From Ramlibacter monticola (GTDB lineage Bacteria > Pseudomonadota > Gammaproteobacteria > Burkholderiales > Burkholderiaceae_C), in the NCBI RefSeq assembly GCF_016722785.1, contig NZ_JAEQNE010000002.1:124001-188000 (forward strand): a stretch of 64,000 nucleotides of DNA. The letters are read 5' to 3'. The notes under the pieces are model-generated. The model searched no databases. It was not told where the DNA came from and was given only the letters and a program-made list of their open reading frames with translations. This document shows, one piece after another, positions 17,329 through 25,803 of the stretch (positions within the stretch are counted from its first letter, which is position 1; the number at the start of each line of letters is the position of its first letter). A program made the position numbers and the translations under genes.

Positions 17329-19128
17329 TCATGCAGGACTGCCGCTCAGGATCGCGCAATGCTCGGAAAATTCGCAGCACCCGGTTGCGCCCGCGCCGAG
17401 GTGGCGCGCGCTGCAGGTGGCGCACTTACTGGCTACATTGGGTGGGTTGGGTTTCGGCACACCGGAAACCGACGCTCCGAACAGCCAAAGAAACCAGGCT
17501 TCCGCCGCCAGGTCGCGCCACTGCCGCCAAGCCTGGATGCCGTCGTGCACTGCGTCCGACGCAATGCGTTCCAGTCGGTACCACGTGTTGGTATCGCGCT
17601 GCGCCGGCTGCGCTGCGGCAGCCCGCGCGCCCTCCTTGAGCCGAGGCAGGACTGCCATGGCGGCGACTTTGCGTGGTGACCAGCATTGCCGGCTCACGCG
17701 CATGGGGTGCCAGTGCGCAAGGAGGTCGGCGCTCTCCCGCGATGCCACCAGCCGGAGCCACGGCGACAAGAAGGCTCCGTACAGCGCGTCCAGCGCCTCC
17801 GACAGTTCGTGGGCGGCTGCGAACCCGGGGGGTTGTGGGTCGAAGGCGAGGTCCTCGAGCCTGCGCGGCTCGAACACCGCGCCGCCACCCGCATCGACGC
17901 GCATCTGGTAAAGCCCGGGAGGCAATGACTGGATCTCGCGCACGTGGCGCAGGATGGCGCGATGCTGGTGCAGGGCAATGTCGGCCGAGACAAAGATGCC
18001 CAGGTGACCGATCCGCGCGTCGATGAGGTACACGATGCGCTGCCCTGCGGCGACCAGGTCCGCCGTGGAGCCGTGGATGGCGCGCAGCCAGCCGAGCGCC
18101 TGGTGCGGCGGGGTGATGTTGTCGCCCCAGGAACAGAAGATCACGAGAGGCGTGGCGAACCGCCGAAGGTCGGCGCGGCAGTGGCCGTCCACGACCACCT
18201 GGCCACGTTCCAGCTTGTTGCCGATGAAGAGATCGCGCACGATCGAAAGGATCTCCTCGCGTCCCAGGAAGTAGAAAGCGTTCCACCAGCGTTCGAACTC
18301 CAGGAAGCGGTCGTGCTCGCGTTCAGGCTGCGCCCACAGGCCGTCGTACTTCTTCCAGACCGCCTCCGGCTGGAGCAGCTCGAAGTTTTGCACCAGCCCC
18401 GCACCGTCGAAGCGCCCCGCGCCCAGGTCGGCAGCCAGGTGGGCCAGCCACGCGCCGCCGCCGAAAGCGCCGCCCAGACGCATCGGGTTCACGCCCGGCG
18501 CACCGGCCCAGTACGAGAGCGGGGAGCCATTCAGCACGGCCAGGCCCGTGCGGCGTCCGCAATGCGACAGCGCCATCATGACGGCCCAACCGCCCTGGCA
18601 GTTCCCGTAGACGATCGGCTGCTGACGGGGATGCCGGCGACACACGATGGCGATGAAGCGCGCCACGCTCTCCACGACTGCGGAGATCGTCTGGCCTTCT
18701 ACCGGCAGCGGATCGAACACCACGAAGTAGACGGTATGACCCTCACGCAGGGCCATTCCCACTTCGGAGTCGCGCCGGAAGCCTCCGATACCGGGACCGT
18801 GTCCCGCGCGCGGATCCACGACGATGACGGGCGCGGCATCGGGGCGCACGAAGCGCTCGAGCCCGTCGGTGCCGCAGCGCGTGATGTGCAGCAGGCGATA
18901 GTTCGAAGGCGGCGAGAAGTCATGGGCGTCCGCCACCTCCTCGGCGTTGAAGTGGAGCAGGGGCGGCATGCCGGCCTTCTCATGCTCCTCCATGTTGTCG
19001 GAGCGCTCGCGCAGGGTGTCCATGGTGGCCGCCGTGCGCCAGAGAACGTCCCCGCAGTAGTCGATCCACTGCATGTGGAGACCTGCCGCTACGGGTCGCG
19101 CGGACGTCGTCGTTGGTTCCTTCTTCAT
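17329..19128 (-). CDS. DUF3141 protein, probably C-terminally truncated
   Basis: About 599 residues from the ATG at 19128, which has CCGGAGGAGAG just upstream. The protein resembles polyhydroxyalkanoate-synthase-like alpha/beta hydrolases: VIVVDPRAGHGPGIGGF, IVYGNCQGGWAVMMA (the G-x-C-x-G nucleophile elbow) and LVIFCSWGDNITPP (the catalytic Asp region), with a later His in DARIGHLGIF. Family members are usually longer, around 750-800 residues by recollection. The last about 30 residues here are Cys- and Ser-rich and look unrelated, so the 3' end was probably replaced when the 16921 unit was joined. It belongs with the phosphate acetyltransferase gene. Confidence 0.75.
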   Translation of the reverse strand: MKKEPTTTSARPVAAGLHMQWIDYCGDVLWRTAATMDTLRERSDNMEEHEKAGMPPLLHFNAEEVADAHDFSPPSNYRLLHITRCGTDGLERFVRPDAAPVIVVDPRAGHGPGIGGFRRDSEVGMALREGHTVYFVVFDPLPVEGQTISAVVESVARFIAIVCRRHPRQQPIVYGNCQGGWAVMMALSHCGRRTGLAVLNGSPLSYWAGAPGVNPMRLGGAFGGGAWLAHLAADLGAGRFDGAGLVQNFELLQPEAVWKKYDGLWAQPEREHDRFLEFERWWNAFYFLGREEILSIVRDLFIGNKLERGQVVVDGHCRADLRRFATPLVIFCSWGDNITPPHQALGWLRAIHGSTADLVAAGQRIVYLIDARIGHLGIFVSADIALHQHRAILRHVREIQSLPPGLYQMRVDAGGGAVFEPRRLEDLAFDPQPPGFAAAHELSEALDALYGAFLSPWLRLVASRESADLLAHWHPMRVSRQCWSPRKVAAMAVLPRLKEGARAAAAQPAQRDTNTWYRLERIASDAVHDGIQAWRQWRDLAAEAWFLWLFGASVSGVPKPNPPNVASKCATCSARHLGAGATGCCEFSEHCAILSGSPA

Positions 19129-19397
19129 CAACTCTCCTCCGGGGCGTTGCTGATCAGGATCGCCTTGACGGCGTCCGTCGGTCCGGCGTCCTTCCAGTGC
19201 TGCGCTATGGAACGACGAGGTGCATCCTCGGTGCTTCCATGGCGGCAGTTGATTCGCCAATGGCGCTGCAGGACGCGCAGGCAGAAGTCGAATGAGATCG
19301 TGCTCGGATCACATCCCAGCGCCGCGGCCAGTTGCTCGCACTCGCAGTGGCCGCCGTGGGTACCGCGCTGCACTTGATAAGGATCGCGCATCATCAT
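19128..19397 (-). CDS. Small hypothetical protein coupled to DUF3141
   Basis: About 89 residues; three ATG codons in a row (19397, 19394, 19391) leave the exact start open. It contains a Cys/His patch (THGGHCECEQLAAALGC) and a helical core (STISFDFCLRVLQRHWRIN). Its TGA stop overlaps the DUF3141 ATG by one base, so the two are translationally coupled, which is the main reason to call it real. No family is recognised. Confidence 0.5.
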   Translation of the reverse strand: MMMRDPYQVQRGTHGGHCECEQLAAALGCDPSTISFDFCLRVLQRHWRINCRHGSTEDAPRRSIAQHWKDAGPTDAVKAILISNAPEES

Positions 19398-19452
19398 GGC
19401 GCCGCGTTGGCGCGCGCCGCCGCGTGGGATGGGCCGGCGCGCGGGGAATGCC

Positions 19453-19716
19453 TTACTGGTTCTTGTGCACCTTGCCGTGATCGTGGCCCTGGATGGGGTC
19501 GGTCTTCTTCGCCTTCGGTTGGGCCTTGCCGACCTTCTCTGCGGCCTTGCAGCCAGTCTGGGGCATGGGCATCTGCCGTTCGGCACCGTGGTCATGGCGC
19601 TTCACGCAATCCTGCCTGGTTGCCGGCGACTCGGCGGGCATATCGGCGGACTGAGCGGAAGCGACGGAAGCCATCAGGGCAAAAGTGCAGGTGGCAGCGA
19701 TGCGGTGGGGTTTCAT
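19453..19716 (-). CDS. Small secreted His-rich protein
   Basis: This 87-residue protein has a signal peptide (RIAATCTFALMASVASAQSA). The mature part has two Cys and several His-rich spots (RHDHGAERQMPMP and GHDHGKVHKNQ at the C-terminus), plus Lys-rich linkers. This composition suits a periplasmic metal-binding peptide, consistent with the copper-resistance setting. No family is recognised. Confidence 0.65.
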   Translation of the reverse strand: MKPHRIAATCTFALMASVASAQSADMPAESPATRQDCVKRHDHGAERQMPMPQTGCKAAEKVGKAQPKAKKTDPIQGHDHGKVHKNQ

Positions 19717-19747
19717 GATGACCTTTCGATGAAGAAGCTGTGAGTGC

Positions 19748-20401
19748 TCAGGCGGAGCGGTGCGCCTGCGACCTGCTACGTGGCAGGAACCGCGGGGTAC
19801 GTTTGGCGTATTCGCGCCAGGCGTCCCCGAAATCGCGCTCCATGTCCGTTTCCTCGCGCTTCGCCAGGCGTGCGTACATCAGCGTGAGGATCGGGAACAT
19901 CGCCAGTGTGACGAGCGTCGGCCATTGCAGCAGGAAGCCGAACATGATCATCACGAAGCCGACGTACTGCGGATGGCGAATCCGGGCATAGATGCCGGTG
20001 GTCGCAAGCCGATGATCGCGTTGCGCGCGGTACAGCGCATTCCAGGCGGAGCCAAGCAGCATGAATCCACCGAAGATGAAGAGGCTGCTCAATAAATGGA
20101 ACGGCCCGAAATGAGGGTTGCCCCGCCAGCCGAACATCACTTCCAGCAGGTGCCCGGCGTCGTGCGAAAGGAAGTCGACGCCCGGGAAGCGCGACGTGAG
20201 CCAGCCTGACAACAGGTAGATGGTCAACGGGAAGCCGTACATCTCGGTGAACAAGGCCAGCAGGAACGCGGAGAAGGCGCCGAAGGAGCGCCAGTCGCGC
20301 GAGCTCTGCGGCTTGGCGAAGCTGAACGCGAAGATGATGAACACCAGCGAGTTCAGCGCCACGAGGCTCCAGAGGCCATACGCGGGGGGTTGTCCGCTCA
20401 T
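19748..20401 (-). CDS. Isoprenylcysteine carboxyl methyltransferase-like membrane protein
   Basis: This 217-residue protein has about five hydrophobic helices and the family signature LATTGIYARIRHPQYVGFVM near residue 140, followed by EETDMERDFGDAWREYAKRTPRF. These are the S-adenosylmethionine-binding and catalytic elements of ICMT/PEMT-type integral membrane methyltransferases. The bacterial substrates are mostly unknown. Its ATG at 20401 overlaps the stop of the DUF2933 gene. Such methyltransferases recur beside DUF2933 proteins in heavy-metal islands. Confidence 0.82.
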   Translation of the reverse strand: MSGQPPAYGLWSLVALNSLVFIIFAFSFAKPQSSRDWRSFGAFSAFLLALFTEMYGFPLTIYLLSGWLTSRFPGVDFLSHDAGHLLEVMFGWRGNPHFGPFHLLSSLFIFGGFMLLGSAWNALYRAQRDHRLATTGIYARIRHPQYVGFVMIMFGFLLQWPTLVTLAMFPILTLMYARLAKREETDMERDFGDAWREYAKRTPRFLPRSRSQAHRSA

Positions 20402-20664
20402 GATCTGTGCTCCTTCAGGTCCGACTCCGCGCTTTCGCGACGCTGCTCATGGTCATGGGCGGCATGGCCACCGTGGCCGCTGTGGTGGAACAGGTGCATC
20501 AGCGGGCAAGCGAGGATCAGCAGATACGGCAGGATGCCGACAAGGTGCGCGCGGTGCTCGAGAATGAGGAAGAACGCCGCGATTGCGAGCATGACCACGA
20601 AGGCGATCTTTCCGCGACCATATCGGGAAGGGTGCGGCCCCTCGTGGTGATGGTCATGATCCAT
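20398..20664 (-). CDS. DUF2933 small membrane protein
   Basis: This 88-residue protein starts at the ATG at 20664, preceded by AAAGGAC. A His-rich N-terminus (MDHDHHHEGPH) is followed by two hydrophobic helices (IAFVVMLAIAAFFLI and LVGILPYLLILACPLMHLF) and a His-rich C-terminus (HHSGHGGHAAHDHE). This is the DUF2933 layout, common in metal-resistance clusters. The two His-rich ends could bind metal on one membrane face. It is coupled to the downstream methyltransferase by a four-base overlap. Confidence 0.82.
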   Translation of the reverse strand: MDHDHHHEGPHPSRYGRGKIAFVVMLAIAAFFLILEHRAHLVGILPYLLILACPLMHLFHHSGHGGHAAHDHEQRRESAESDLKEHRS

Positions 20665-20829
20665 GGTGGATGTCCTTTCGCGAAGCCCGCTGATGAACTC
20701 AAGATAGGTTCCGGTTCGACGAGACCTGTTGACACGGCTCAAGACAGGGTGCGTCGGCGGTTCAGATGACGGAACTGTCATGTTCCGGTGAGGTTCGGGC
20801 CAGCTTTGGCGGCTGAACCTTTCAGTTCT

Positions 20830-20873
20830 GTAATCCTGCTGTTCGCGCTCCGAAGGCGTTCGGTTCCTACACT
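20830..20873 (+). promoter_or_regulatory. Shared-box promoter (degenerate GTAAT box plus -10)
   Basis: GTAATCCTGCTGTTCG begins at 20830 and TACACT begins exactly 38 bases later, at 20868. The second half of the box is degenerate, but the spacing matches the other sites. It would drive the gene block from 20967 to about 25210. Confidence 0.5.
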
Positions 20874-20966
20874 GCGCAAGCGGTCAAGCGTTCGCTCCGA
20901 AGCCATCGTGAGCAGGTGTTGTCCGCAGGCCCACGAAAACTGCGACCCTCTCTAGAATCCATCCGC

Positions 20967-21365
20967 ATGTCGCGCCTTCGGCTGCTGTTCTTCTGGCTGC
21001 TCGTACTCGCGGTCCCGTTCCAGGGATTTGCCGCCACGACGAAGCTGCTGTGCGGCAGTCCTGGACTGGTCGCGCACCATCGTGCTGAGGCAGAGCGCAT
21101 CGGCGGAGAACACTTCTACGCGCACCACGGCAGCGGCGAGGTGCCGCCCCACAGTCAAGTGCTTCCAGTCGCCTCTGCTTCAGCGGGCATGGACGCTCCG
21201 GGACACCAGTGCGGCCTGTGCGCCGCCTGCTGCCATGCGCTGGGCTCTTCCCCCGCCTATCAGCTCGCGTTCGCTTCCCCCACCACACAGGGGAACGCTC
21301 CAGAGGTCCTGACGCGTATTGCGGACATCGGCCTGAGGCAGCCCGACAAACCGCCTCGCAGCTGA
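20967..21365 (+). CDS. Small secreted Cys-rich protein
   Basis: This 132-residue protein starts at the ATG at 20967 with a signal peptide (RLRLLFFWLLVLAVPFQGFAA). The mature part has His pairs (AHHRAEAER, FYAHHGSGE) and the cluster CGLCAACCHALGSS, reminiscent of small proteins found in copper-resistance operons. It opens the cluster that continues with a second TolC-like protein and a multicopper oxidase. No named family is recognised with confidence. Confidence 0.65.
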   Translation: MSRLRLLFFWLLVLAVPFQGFAATTKLLCGSPGLVAHHRAEAERIGGEHFYAHHGSGEVPPHSQVLPVASASAGMDAPGHQCGLCAACCHALGSSPAYQLAFASPTTQGNAPEVLTRIADIGLRQPDKPPRS

Positions 21366-21467
21366 GCCGCCTCTTCCGGCTCGTTCCCGCTCCCGGCCTT
21401 CGCCGGATCCTTCCTTGCTTTGGCGCTTGCCCGCGCCGGCGCCTGCCTTTGGCCCGAGAGAAGTCCC

Positions 21468-21797
21468 ATGTCTCGATACTTCCAGCTGCTGCCACTGGCC
21501 GCACTTTCCCTTGCCGCCGCTGCGGCAGCGCAGTCACCGCCGGCAGCGGTGACGGGCGGCGAGCCACAACTGCCAGTTGCGCCGATGTCGTACAGCGCCC
21601 CGCTGTCGGGGTACCAGCCCTTTTCCGACGAACAAGTGCAGTCCTGGAGGGATGCGAACGACATGGTCGGCCGCATTGGTGGATGGCGTGAGTACGCGCG
21701 GGAGAGCCAGCAGTCGGGCGGCGCTGCGCCGGCAAGCGTGGCTCCCGCCTCTGCGCCTGCGGCTCCCACAGGCCACGACGGCCATGCGAATCATTGA
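21468..21797 (+). CDS. Small secreted protein with His tail
   Basis: This 109-residue protein starts at the ATG at 21468 with a signal peptide (LLPLAALSLAAAAAAQS). It has a conserved-looking core (LSGYQPFSDEQVQSWRDAND, about residues 43-62), then an Ala/Pro/Ser-rich linker and a C-terminal GHDGHANH that may bind metal. It lies in the same orientation between the Cys-rich protein and the TolC-like gene and is probably co-transcribed. Confidence 0.7.
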   Translation: MSRYFQLLPLAALSLAAAAAAQSPPAAVTGGEPQLPVAPMSYSAPLSGYQPFSDEQVQSWRDANDMVGRIGGWREYARESQQSGGAAPASVAPASAPAAPTGHDGHANH

Positions 21798-21807
21798 GAA
21801 CCGCACG

Positions 21808-23253
21808 ATGAGCATGCGAAGAGATCTCCGTCTCGGAGCCGTCGCCGCGGCGCTGCTCGCGCTGGCGGGCTGCGCGACAGTGAATATCGACCAGGCAGTC
21901 GCTGACACGGACCAGGCGCTGCCCGGATTCACCGAGGGCAACCTGGAACTCCGTCGCACGCCGCAGCAACTCGAGGCGAGAGAGCAGCTTGCCTCCGAGC
22001 TCCTGGCTCGCCCCCTCGCCATGGACGATGCCGTGCGACTCGCGCTCGCCAACAGTCCGACCGTGCAGGCGCTGATCGCGCAAGGCTGGAACGACATGGC
22101 GCTCGCCGATCAGGCGGGCCGCATCGCCAATCCGGTCTTCACCTTCGAGCGCATGCGCCTGGGCGAGGAGCTAGAGATCGCCCGCCTCCTGTCCATCGGC
22201 CTGCTGGACTTGATCACCCTGCCGCAGCGGCAGGCGATTGCACGCAGCCAGATCGAGCAAGGCCGGGTGCAGCTGGCCACGCGCATCGTGGAGCACGTGA
22301 ACGCGGTGCGCCTGGCATGGGTACATGCCGTGACCTCCCAGCAGTCGCTGGGGTACGCGCAGCAGGTGTACCAGGCTGCCGAAGCCAGCGCGGAGCTTGC
22401 GCGCCGCATGCACCAGGTAGGCAACTTCACCCGGCTGCAGCGCGCACGACAACAGGCCTTCTATGCGGATGCGGCCGCCCAGCTGACGTCGGCCACGCAC
22501 GCGCGCACCGCGGCGCGCGAGGAGCTGGTGCGGCAGCTCGGACTCAACACCACGCAGGCGGAGCAGCTGAAGCTGCCGGAGCGCCTTCCGGACCTGCCGA
22601 AGGAACCCCGCCAGCCTGCCGAAATGGTCCTCATGGCCTTCCAGCAGCGTCTCGACGTGCAGCTCGCACGGCTTCAACTCCAGGTCGCGGGCAAGGCGCA
22701 GGGTCTCAATCTCCTGAACAGCGTCGTGGACGTGGAGCTCGGCGTGCGTCACGATACCTTGTTCGACAATGCGCCCGACCAGCCTCACTTGGGCGCGGAC
22801 CGCGAAAACCGCAACGGGTTCGAGCTGAGTGTCCGCATCCCGCTTTTCGACTGGGGCGGTGCCCAACGTGCAGCGATGAACGCCCAGTCGCTCGCGGCCG
22901 CGAACCGCTACGACGCGGTGATCCGCACTGCTTCGTCGCAGCTGCGCGAGAGCTATTCCGCGTATCGCAGCGCATACGACCTGGCAAGGCACTACCGGGA
23001 CGAGATCGTCCCTCTGCGCCAAGCCATCTCGGAGGAAAGCCAACTTCGCTACAACGGGATGCTGATCGGCGTATTCGAGCTGCTGGCCGACACGCGCGAC
23101 CAGATTGCCACCGTCACTGCCTCCATCAACGCCTTGCAGCAGTTCTGGCTGGCTGATGCTGGCCTGGCTTCCACGCTCGTGGGCAAGCCGGTGGCCAGCG
23201 GGAGCACGCGTGTGTCCACGAGTTCTGGTAGCGGCGGCGACGCAGGGCATTGA
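21808..23253 (+). CDS. TolC-family outer-membrane lipoprotein
   Basis: This 481-residue protein has a lipoprotein signal (LLALAGC at about residue 21), chosen with the ATG at 21808; ATGs at 21784 and 21814 are alternatives. Two TolC-type halves follow: MDDAVRLALANSPTVQALIAQ starting the first, and GFELSVRIPLFDWGGAQRAA in the second. No RND pump or adaptor adjoins it; instead a multicopper oxidase, cupredoxin and CusF-like gene follow. This organisation is typical of Burkholderiales copper clusters, where the outer-membrane protein may act with the copper-binding proteins. Confidence 0.85.
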   Translation: MSMRRDLRLGAVAAALLALAGCATVNIDQAVADTDQALPGFTEGNLELRRTPQQLEAREQLASELLARPLAMDDAVRLALANSPTVQALIAQGWNDMALADQAGRIANPVFTFERMRLGEELEIARLLSIGLLDLITLPQRQAIARSQIEQGRVQLATRIVEHVNAVRLAWVHAVTSQQSLGYAQQVYQAAEASAELARRMHQVGNFTRLQRARQQAFYADAAAQLTSATHARTAAREELVRQLGLNTTQAEQLKLPERLPDLPKEPRQPAEMVLMAFQQRLDVQLARLQLQVAGKAQGLNLLNSVVDVELGVRHDTLFDNAPDQPHLGADRENRNGFELSVRIPLFDWGGAQRAAMNAQSLAAANRYDAVIRTASSQLRESYSAYRSAYDLARHYRDEIVPLRQAISEESQLRYNGMLIGVFELLADTRDQIATVTASINALQQFWLADAGLASTLVGKPVASGSTRVSTSSGSGGDAGH

Positions 23254-23282
23254 GCCCCGGCCCCGCCAACGTACGAGATTCC

Positions 23283-24683
23283 ATGACAAGCAGACGCAAC
23301 TTCCTGACGGGCGCCGGTGCGATCGCTGGTGCCGCCACTGCCGCGGCGGTGAGCAAGGTGGCCATGGCCGCGCTTCCAGACGCGGTCACGCAGGCCAAGC
23401 CGGACACCATGCCGCCGGTCGTTCCGAACACCGGCCGTCCCTACAGCCCCGTGGTGACCCTCAACGGCTGGACGCTGCCTTGGCGCATGAACGAGGGCGT
23501 CAAGGAATTCCACCTGGTCGCCGAGCCGGTCGTGCGCGAGCTCGCGCCCGGCGTGAAGGCCCACCTGTGGGGCTACAACGGGCAGTCGCCGGGACCCACC
23601 ATCGAAGTGGTCGAAGGCGACCGCATGCGCATCTTCGTCACCAACCGGCTGCCCGAGCACACCAGCATCCACTGGCACGGGCAGCGCCTGCCCAATGGCA
23701 TGGATGGGGTTGGCGGCTTGACGCAGAAGCACATTCCCGCCGGCAAGACCTTCGTCTACGAGTTTACCGCGCGCCGGCCAGGGACCTTCATGTACCACCC
23801 GCACGGCGACGAGATGGTGCAGCTGGCCATGGGGATGATGGGTTTTTGGGTCACGCACCCCAGGGGCGCGCACCCGCTGATCGACCGGGTGGATCGCGAT
23901 TTCGTGCTCCTGCTCAATGCCTACGACATCGAGCCGGGGGCCTACACGCCCAAGGTGAGCACGATGCTGGACTTCAACCTGTTCACGTTCAACAGCCGGA
24001 TCTTCCCCGGCATCGATTCGATGAACGTGCGCCAGAACGACAAGGTGCGCATCCGCATCGGCAACCTGAGCATGACCAACCACCCGATGCACCTGCACGG
24101 GCATGAATTCGTGATCACGGGAACCGACGGTGGGCCCACCCCGAAAAGCACCCGTTGGGCGGAGGTCACCACCGACGTCGGCGTCGGCCAGATGCGGCAG
24201 ATCGAGTTCGTGGCGGACCAAGAAGGCGACTGGGCCTTCCACTGTCACAAGAGCCATCACACGATGAACGCGATGGGCCACGACGTGCCGACCATGATCG
24301 GCGTGGATCACCGGGGAGTGGCCAGAAAGATTACCAGCCTCATCCCCGACTACATGGTGATGGGCGAGCGGGGCATGGCCGATATGGGCGAAATGGAGAT
24401 GCCCATCCCGCACAACACGGCGCGGATGATGGGCGGGGAGGGCCCCTTCGGCAACATGGAAATGGGCGGCATGTTCACCACCGTGAAGGTGCGGCGCGAC
24501 CAGAAGCCGGGCGATTACAGCGACGCAGGCTGGTACCACCACCCCGCGGGCACCGTGGCCTATGAATTCACCGGCACGTTGCCGAGCGCCCCCCGCGCCG
24601 ACGTGCCCGCGCGCCCCGCACCGGGCAGCAAGGATGTCGAAGTGCAGATTCGCAAGCCCTCGGGCAGGCACTTGGGCCATTGA
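23283..24683 (+). CDS. Multicopper oxidase
   Basis: This 466-residue protein begins with a Tat signal (SRRNFLTGAGAIAGAATAAA), as expected for an oxidase folded with copper before export. The copper ligand motifs are all present: HWHG (about 142), MYHPHGDEM (about 181), HPMHLHGHEF (about 269) and HCHKSHHTMNAMGH (about 322). It probably oxidises Cu(I) to the less toxic Cu(II) in the periplasm. The C-terminal region is Met-rich (MGERGMADMGEMEMP). The start at the ATG at 23283 gives the clean Tat signal. It precedes a cupredoxin gene by 35 bases. Confidence 0.9.
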   Translation: MTSRRNFLTGAGAIAGAATAAAVSKVAMAALPDAVTQAKPDTMPPVVPNTGRPYSPVVTLNGWTLPWRMNEGVKEFHLVAEPVVRELAPGVKAHLWGYNGQSPGPTIEVVEGDRMRIFVTNRLPEHTSIHWHGQRLPNGMDGVGGLTQKHIPAGKTFVYEFTARRPGTFMYHPHGDEMVQLAMGMMGFWVTHPRGAHPLIDRVDRDFVLLLNAYDIEPGAYTPKVSTMLDFNLFTFNSRIFPGIDSMNVRQNDKVRIRIGNLSMTNHPMHLHGHEFVITGTDGGPTPKSTRWAEVTTDVGVGQMRQIEFVADQEGDWAFHCHKSHHTMNAMGHDVPTMIGVDHRGVARKITSLIPDYMVMGERGMADMGEMEMPIPHNTARMMGGEGPFGNMEMGGMFTTVKVRRDQKPGDYSDAGWYHHPAGTVAYEFTGTLPSAPRADVPARPAPGSKDVEVQIRKPSGRHLGH

Positions 24684-24718
24684 TTCACTACTACCGTCAA
24701 TCACAAAGGGACTCGCAC

Positions 24719-25210
24719 ATGAGGTTCATTCACGCCCTGTTCGCCGCCGCGGTGGCCGGCCTTTCGTTCGGTGCCGCCGCGCATGGCGAAGCGGAGCACC
24801 CGAACAAGGAAGACGCACCGGTCCGCAAGGAGCAAAAGGATTGGGGCATTGCCGGCGAAGCGAGAGATGCGAGGCGCACGATCGAACTCACTATGAGTGA
24901 CAACATGCGCTTCACACCCGATCACATCGAGGTGAGACAGGGCGAGACCGTGAGGCTGGTGGCCAGGAACGCGGGAAAGGTGATGCACGAGCTGGTGCTC
25001 GGAACCCGGAAGGAACTGGACGAGCACGCCGCAATGATGGCCAAGTTCCCGAGCATGGAGCACGACGAGCCGTACATGGCGCATGTCGGCCCCGGCAAGT
25101 CGCGGGAACTGGTTTGGACGTTCAACCGTGCCGGGGAATTCGACTTCGCCTGCCTGATCCCCGGCCACTACCAGGCCGGCATGGTTGGCAGGGTGGTCGT
25201 AGCCCGGTGA
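24719..25210 (+). CDS. Cupredoxin (plastocyanin/azurin-like)
   Basis: This 163-residue protein has a signal peptide (RFIHALFAAAVAGLSFGAAAH) and a cupredoxin domain from about residue 55. The type 1 copper ligands fit H in AGKVMHELVLG, then the closing loop FACLIPGHYQAGM, giving Cys, His and Met. It is probably an electron or copper partner of the multicopper oxidase immediately upstream. The start is the ATG at 24719, which gives the signal peptide. Confidence 0.88.
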   Translation: MRFIHALFAAAVAGLSFGAAAHGEAEHPNKEDAPVRKEQKDWGIAGEARDARRTIELTMSDNMRFTPDHIEVRQGETVRLVARNAGKVMHELVLGTRKELDEHAAMMAKFPSMEHDEPYMAHVGPGKSRELVWTFNRAGEFDFACLIPGHYQAGMVGRVVVAR

Positions 25211-25257
25211 GCCCCCAACCGGCGGCCCCTGGGCTTCCGCGCAATTCCAACAATCTT

Positions 25258-25301
25258 GTAATCGGAGGGTCAGCGTCTGTTGGGGCGCCGACCCGTAAAT
25301 T
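25258..25301 (+). promoter_or_regulatory. Shared-box promoter (GTAAT box plus -10)
   Basis: GTAATCGGAGGGTCAG begins at 25258 and TAAATT begins 38 bases later, at 25296. It drives the CusF-like gene at 25400. Confidence 0.65.
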
Positions 25302-25399
25302 GGAGACATGCGTGCAGCCGTGCATGCCCGCCCGCGAGCGCGTGACCTCTGGAACTCAGCGCCCGGCCAGGGCTCGATCCAATATCCGAGGAGTAAGTG

Positions 25400-25747
25400 A
25401 TGAAGCTGAAAGAGAAGGCGGTGGTGGCCGCGGGCGTGCTGGTGCTGGGACTGACCGGCAGTGCGATCGCTGTGGGAGAGCCGCAGCAGCTAGTGGCCGC
25501 ACCTGCCGCCACTGCTGTCTCGGCCACCCTGACCGCCGGCGAAGTGCGGAAGGTGGACGTGGAGCAGGGCAAAGTGACGATCAAGCACGAGGCCATCACC
25601 AATTTGGACATGCCGCCAATGACAATGGTCTTCCGGGCCGTGAAGCCGGAACTACTCAAGGACCTGAAACCGGGTGACAAGGTGCGCTTTCATGCCGAAT
25701 CGGTCGGTGGTGCCCTTGTCGTGACACAGATCGAAGCGGCCAAGTAA
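25400..25747 (+). CDS. cusF: CusF-like periplasmic copper-binding protein
   Basis: This 115-residue protein has a signal peptide (EKAVVAAGVLVLGLTGSAIA). The domain from about residue 45 follows the CusF pattern: GEVRKVDVEQGKVTIKHEAI then LDMPPMTMVFRA, with the MTM motif that binds Cu(I)/Ag(I). The usual Trp before the motif is replaced (DMPPMTM, where the fused domain in CusB has WPAMTM), so the cation-pi contact may be absent. CCGAGGAGTAAGTG precedes the ATG. It has its own box-type promoter and a perfect terminator. Confidence 0.85.
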   Translation: MKLKEKAVVAAGVLVLGLTGSAIAVGEPQQLVAAPAATAVSATLTAGEVRKVDVEQGKVTIKHEAITNLDMPPMTMVFRAVKPELLKDLKPGDKVRFHAESVGGALVVTQIEAAK

Positions 25748-25768
25748 GCAAGCCGTTGACCCTGCGAG

Positions 25769-25803
25769 GAGGCCCTTGACGCCGAGCGCCAAGGGCCTCT
25801 TCA
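25769..25803. terminator. Bidirectional rho-independent terminator
   Basis: GAGGCCCTTG and CAAGGGCCTC form a perfect ten-base-pair stem between the convergent CusF-like and histidine-kinase genes, with TTCATTT following on the plus strand. Confidence 0.75.
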
